DNA from: a virus
IMG/VR virus record: IMGVR_UViG_3300028394_000050
Coordinates: 42,949 to 106,948 of that record
Direction: 5' to 3' (one strand)
Length of the DNA: 64,000 nucleotides
Below the pieces are notes generated by a model, which saw nothing but the letters and a program-made list of their open reading frames with translations, was not told where the DNA came from and made no database searches. The translations under genes and the position numbers were made by a program. Shown here piece by piece: positions 62,481-64,000 of the stretch; within the stretch, counting starts at the first letter, position 1, and each line of letters starts with the position of its first letter.

Positions 62481-63073
62481 TATGCTCTCCTTACAAAAAA
62501 CATACCAGTACGCTGCATGAATGGCTTCTGCATGGTAGACTTGTGTAGACGAATTTCCTGTGTGGTCTCGTCATCATAATCAAAACCATACTTATCAAAA
62601 ACATCAAGCCAATATGTAGGTAGTTGGCAGTTCACATGATGATGCCCAGGTGCACCAGGACCAGCAGCGGTACATGCAACATACTTACAGCGAGCAAAAG
62701 CTTGCATATAGTTATCCTGATATTGTTCATCCACATGCTCAAGAAACTCGACAGACCAACCAAGATCGAACTCGCGGTCTAATGGCGCAGGACCAGTTGT
62801 GAAATCGTGGATGATAATCTTTGCTTCCTTTTCCTTAGGAACTTCCCAATCGCCGTCGATACCTAATGAGAATAGATTACGCATTTGTGCGAGACGAACC
62901 ATACCGCCAGGGCCACAGCCAACATCGAGGAATGATTTGATTTGAAACTTCTCGATACAATGAAGGAGAGTGCCACGATCATTGTGGGTTTTGTTTAGAT
63001 GCCCGCCCAGATGAGAGGGAAGAGAATCTTGATTTGCTTGTGATGTGTTCTGGTCCACGGTGCCACTTTCCAT
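62480..63073 (-). CDS. SAM-dependent methyltransferase
   Basis: 197 aa from ATG 63073; GTG 63058 is equally possible, and the start overlaps the GIY-YIG gene by ~95 nt. SFLDVGCGPGGMVRLAQMRN is motif I (SAM site), then IIIHDFTTGPAPLDREFDL and WSVEFLEHVDEQYQDNYMQA. The HLGGHLNKTHNDRG start is typical of phage class I methyltransferases. Target unknown. Confidence 0.82.
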   Translation of the reverse strand: MESGTVDQNTSQANQDSLPSHLGGHLNKTHNDRGTLLHCIEKFQIKSFLDVGCGPGGMVRLAQMRNLFSLGIDGDWEVPKEKEAKIIIHDFTTGPAPLDREFDLGWSVEFLEHVDEQYQDNYMQAFARCKYVACTAAGPGAPGHHHVNCQLPTYWLDVFDKYGFDYDDETTQEIRLHKSTMQKPFMQRTGMFFVRRA

Positions 63074-63440
63074 TGATATTGTCATTGATATAGTCGTCAC
63101 TTTCCAGGACGCCATTTACGAATTGCTCTTTTACTTCTTCATAGTTTACACGACCTTTGGTCGAATGTAAAGAGATAATTTCTCGTCTGAAGAGATTTTT
63201 GTTGGAGTCTTTGATTTTGGCTTTGAGTAAATCACTGGAGCCATAATACTTTTTCCAGTCAGATTCGGATCGCTGACGACGGGTCTTACCCTTAACTTTT
63301 CTGATAGACCAGAAGTACTTTCTACCGATGTACTTCTGACCCTCTGGTGTTGTGATAAGGTAAACGAAGCCGTACGCATCCCCGATATCCTCACTGTCAA
63401 ATTCCTTACCATTAAAAGTCCACGCATTCTCATATGTCAT
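62979..63440 (-). CDS. GIY-YIG-like nuclease
   Basis: 153 aa. YGFVYLITTPEGQKYIGRKY then FWSIRK is the GIY-YIG core (Y...Y, G, R, K), RSESDWKKYYGSSDLLK and NLFRREIISLHSTKGRVNYE the Arg/Glu helix. Such proteins are common in T4-like phages as putative endonucleases, including Seg-type homing enzymes; mobility is not evident here. Basic C-terminus (HITSKSRFSSLSSGRASKQN). Confidence 0.77.
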   Translation of the reverse strand: MTYENAWTFNGKEFDSEDIGDAYGFVYLITTPEGQKYIGRKYFWSIRKVKGKTRRQRSESDWKKYYGSSDLLKAKIKDSNKNLFRREIISLHSTKGRVNYEEVKEQFVNGVLESDDYINDNINGKWHRGPEHITSKSRFSSLSSGRASKQNPQ

Positions 63441-63453
63441 AGACTTATATAGT

Positions 63454-64000
63454 CTACTTCCACTTCACAATTTCAAATGTACCATCATGGTTCTCAACCA
63501 ATGCGGTACACGATTCTACCCAATCGCCACAATTCATATATCTAATACCGCCAATATCACGAATATTAGCATGATGAATATGCCCGCATATAATTCCGTC
63601 AAGATTTTTGCCTCTCACATAATTACATAGCGTCTCTTCATAGTTGCCAATAAAATTTACCGACTCTTTTACTCTTCCTTTTAAATATGCGGAGAGCGAC
63701 CAGTATTTCATACCAAACACTGTTCTTATTTTATTAATAAAAAAGCTCATGTCAATACTAAAATCATATGCCCATGAACCAAGGTGAGAAAGCCATTCAG
63801 CATTTCTAATTACCACATCAAACTGATCACCGTGAGTAACAAGATATAGCCGACTATCGACTCCCACATGTATGGCTTCCCTAACCATAATAATATGACC
63901 GAATTCGTTATCGCAATAGTTACGCATAACGTCGTCATGGTTTCCTGGGATATATACAACTTCTGTGCCCTTTCTAGCGCGACGCAAAAGCTTTTGAATT
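63454..64000 (-). CDS. LpxH-like metallophosphoesterase (partial, N-terminus off window)
   Basis: The frame is open to the window edge, so the start lies beyond 64000. VVYIPGNHDDVMRNY (GNHD), LYLVTHGDQFDVV (H-G-D), GIICGHIHHANI (GHIHH) and MNCGDWVESCTALVEN match the UDP-2,3-diacylglucosamine diphosphatase type used in lipid A synthesis or related phosphatases of alphaproteobacteria. First metal motif (D-x-H) is not visible. With kdsA it hints at LPS, but the substrate is unproven. Confidence 0.75.
   Translation of the reverse strand, partial: IQKLLRRARKGTEVVYIPGNHDDVMRNYCDNEFGHIIMVREAIHVGVDSRLYLVTHGDQFDVVIRNAEWLSHLGSWAYDFSIDMSFFINKIRTVFGMKYWSLSAYLKGRVKESVNFIGNYEETLCNYVRGKNLDGIICGHIHHANIRDIGGIRYMNCGDWVESCTALVENHDGTFEIVKWK

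Noticed and set aside
62979-63440. Active homing endonuclease or mobile intron
   Set aside because: GIY-YIG domain present, but no interrupted gene or insertion site is visible nearby.
1-64000. CRISPR arrays, integrase, attachment sites or insertion sequences
   Set aside because: No repeat-spacer arrays, transposase or recombinase motifs were seen; no sign of a temperate lifestyle in the window.

Overview
This window is part of a large T4-like myovirus genome. T4-core replication and late-transcription genes sit at the left end in T4 order (gp32, gp59, gp33). RNase H (5' exonuclease), dNMP kinase, PhoH, MazG, ThyX and phage-type SpeD are spread through it, and nearly all genes lie on the minus strand in tight operons with ATGA, TGATG or TTGA stop/start overlaps. 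An alphaproteobacterial host is suggested by three things: a circularly permuted two-piece tmRNA with the alphaproteobacterial T-arm signature, an Omp25-like beta-barrel, and the CHASE2/FecR/curli gene set. The exact host cannot be read from the sequence.

Layout. 1-8.6 kb: gp32, gp59, a nucleotidyltransferase-like gene, gp33, a cupin-DUF1289 fusion, metal-type KdsA, tRNA-Gln, the permuted tmRNA, a PD-(D/E)XK nuclease and PhoH. 8.6-10.9 kb: the only sizeable plus-strand block, a NodU-type carbamoyltransferase between two related small membrane proteins. 10.9-16.2 kb: a phage-borne curli module (csgF, csgG, large curlin-like protein, FecR protein, small curlin-like protein, CHASE2-adenylate cyclase). 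16.2-31.7 kb: ThyX followed by many small early-type genes, some too short for usual gene callers, with near-consensus sigma70 promoters. 31.7-41.7 kb: conserved phage genes and a glycan cluster (GT4, then Gmd, ColD-like, ColC/Fcl-like and a GT11-like transferase) that could make and transfer GDP-colitose, plus several 2-oxoglutarate-type oxygenases. 41.7-52.5 kb: a tRNA array interleaved with radical-SAM, oxygenase and outer-membrane genes. With the outlying tRNA-Gln, -Met and -Gly genes, the window holds 30 tRNA genes covering all 20 amino acids plus a CTA-anticodon (amber suppressor) tRNA. Many gaps between the tRNAs are 60-200-nt inverted-repeat-closed elements that look like structured RNAs. 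52.5-64 kb: early genes, a radical-SAM/DUF2061/PP-loop/beta-barrel operon, SpeD, a KpsS/KpsC-like Kdo-transferase candidate, two GT8-like transferases, a methyltransferase, a GIY-YIG protein and a partial LpxH-like phosphoesterase.

How it may work together (inference): the tRNA set, tmRNA and amber suppressor would make translation largely independent of the host. KdsA, the colitose genes, the glycosyltransferases, the carbamoyltransferase, the beta-barrels and the curli module together suggest heavy remodelling of the cell envelope or extracellular surface during infection. The most unusual pieces are the near-complete curli plus CHASE2-cyclase module and the structured elements inside the tRNA array.
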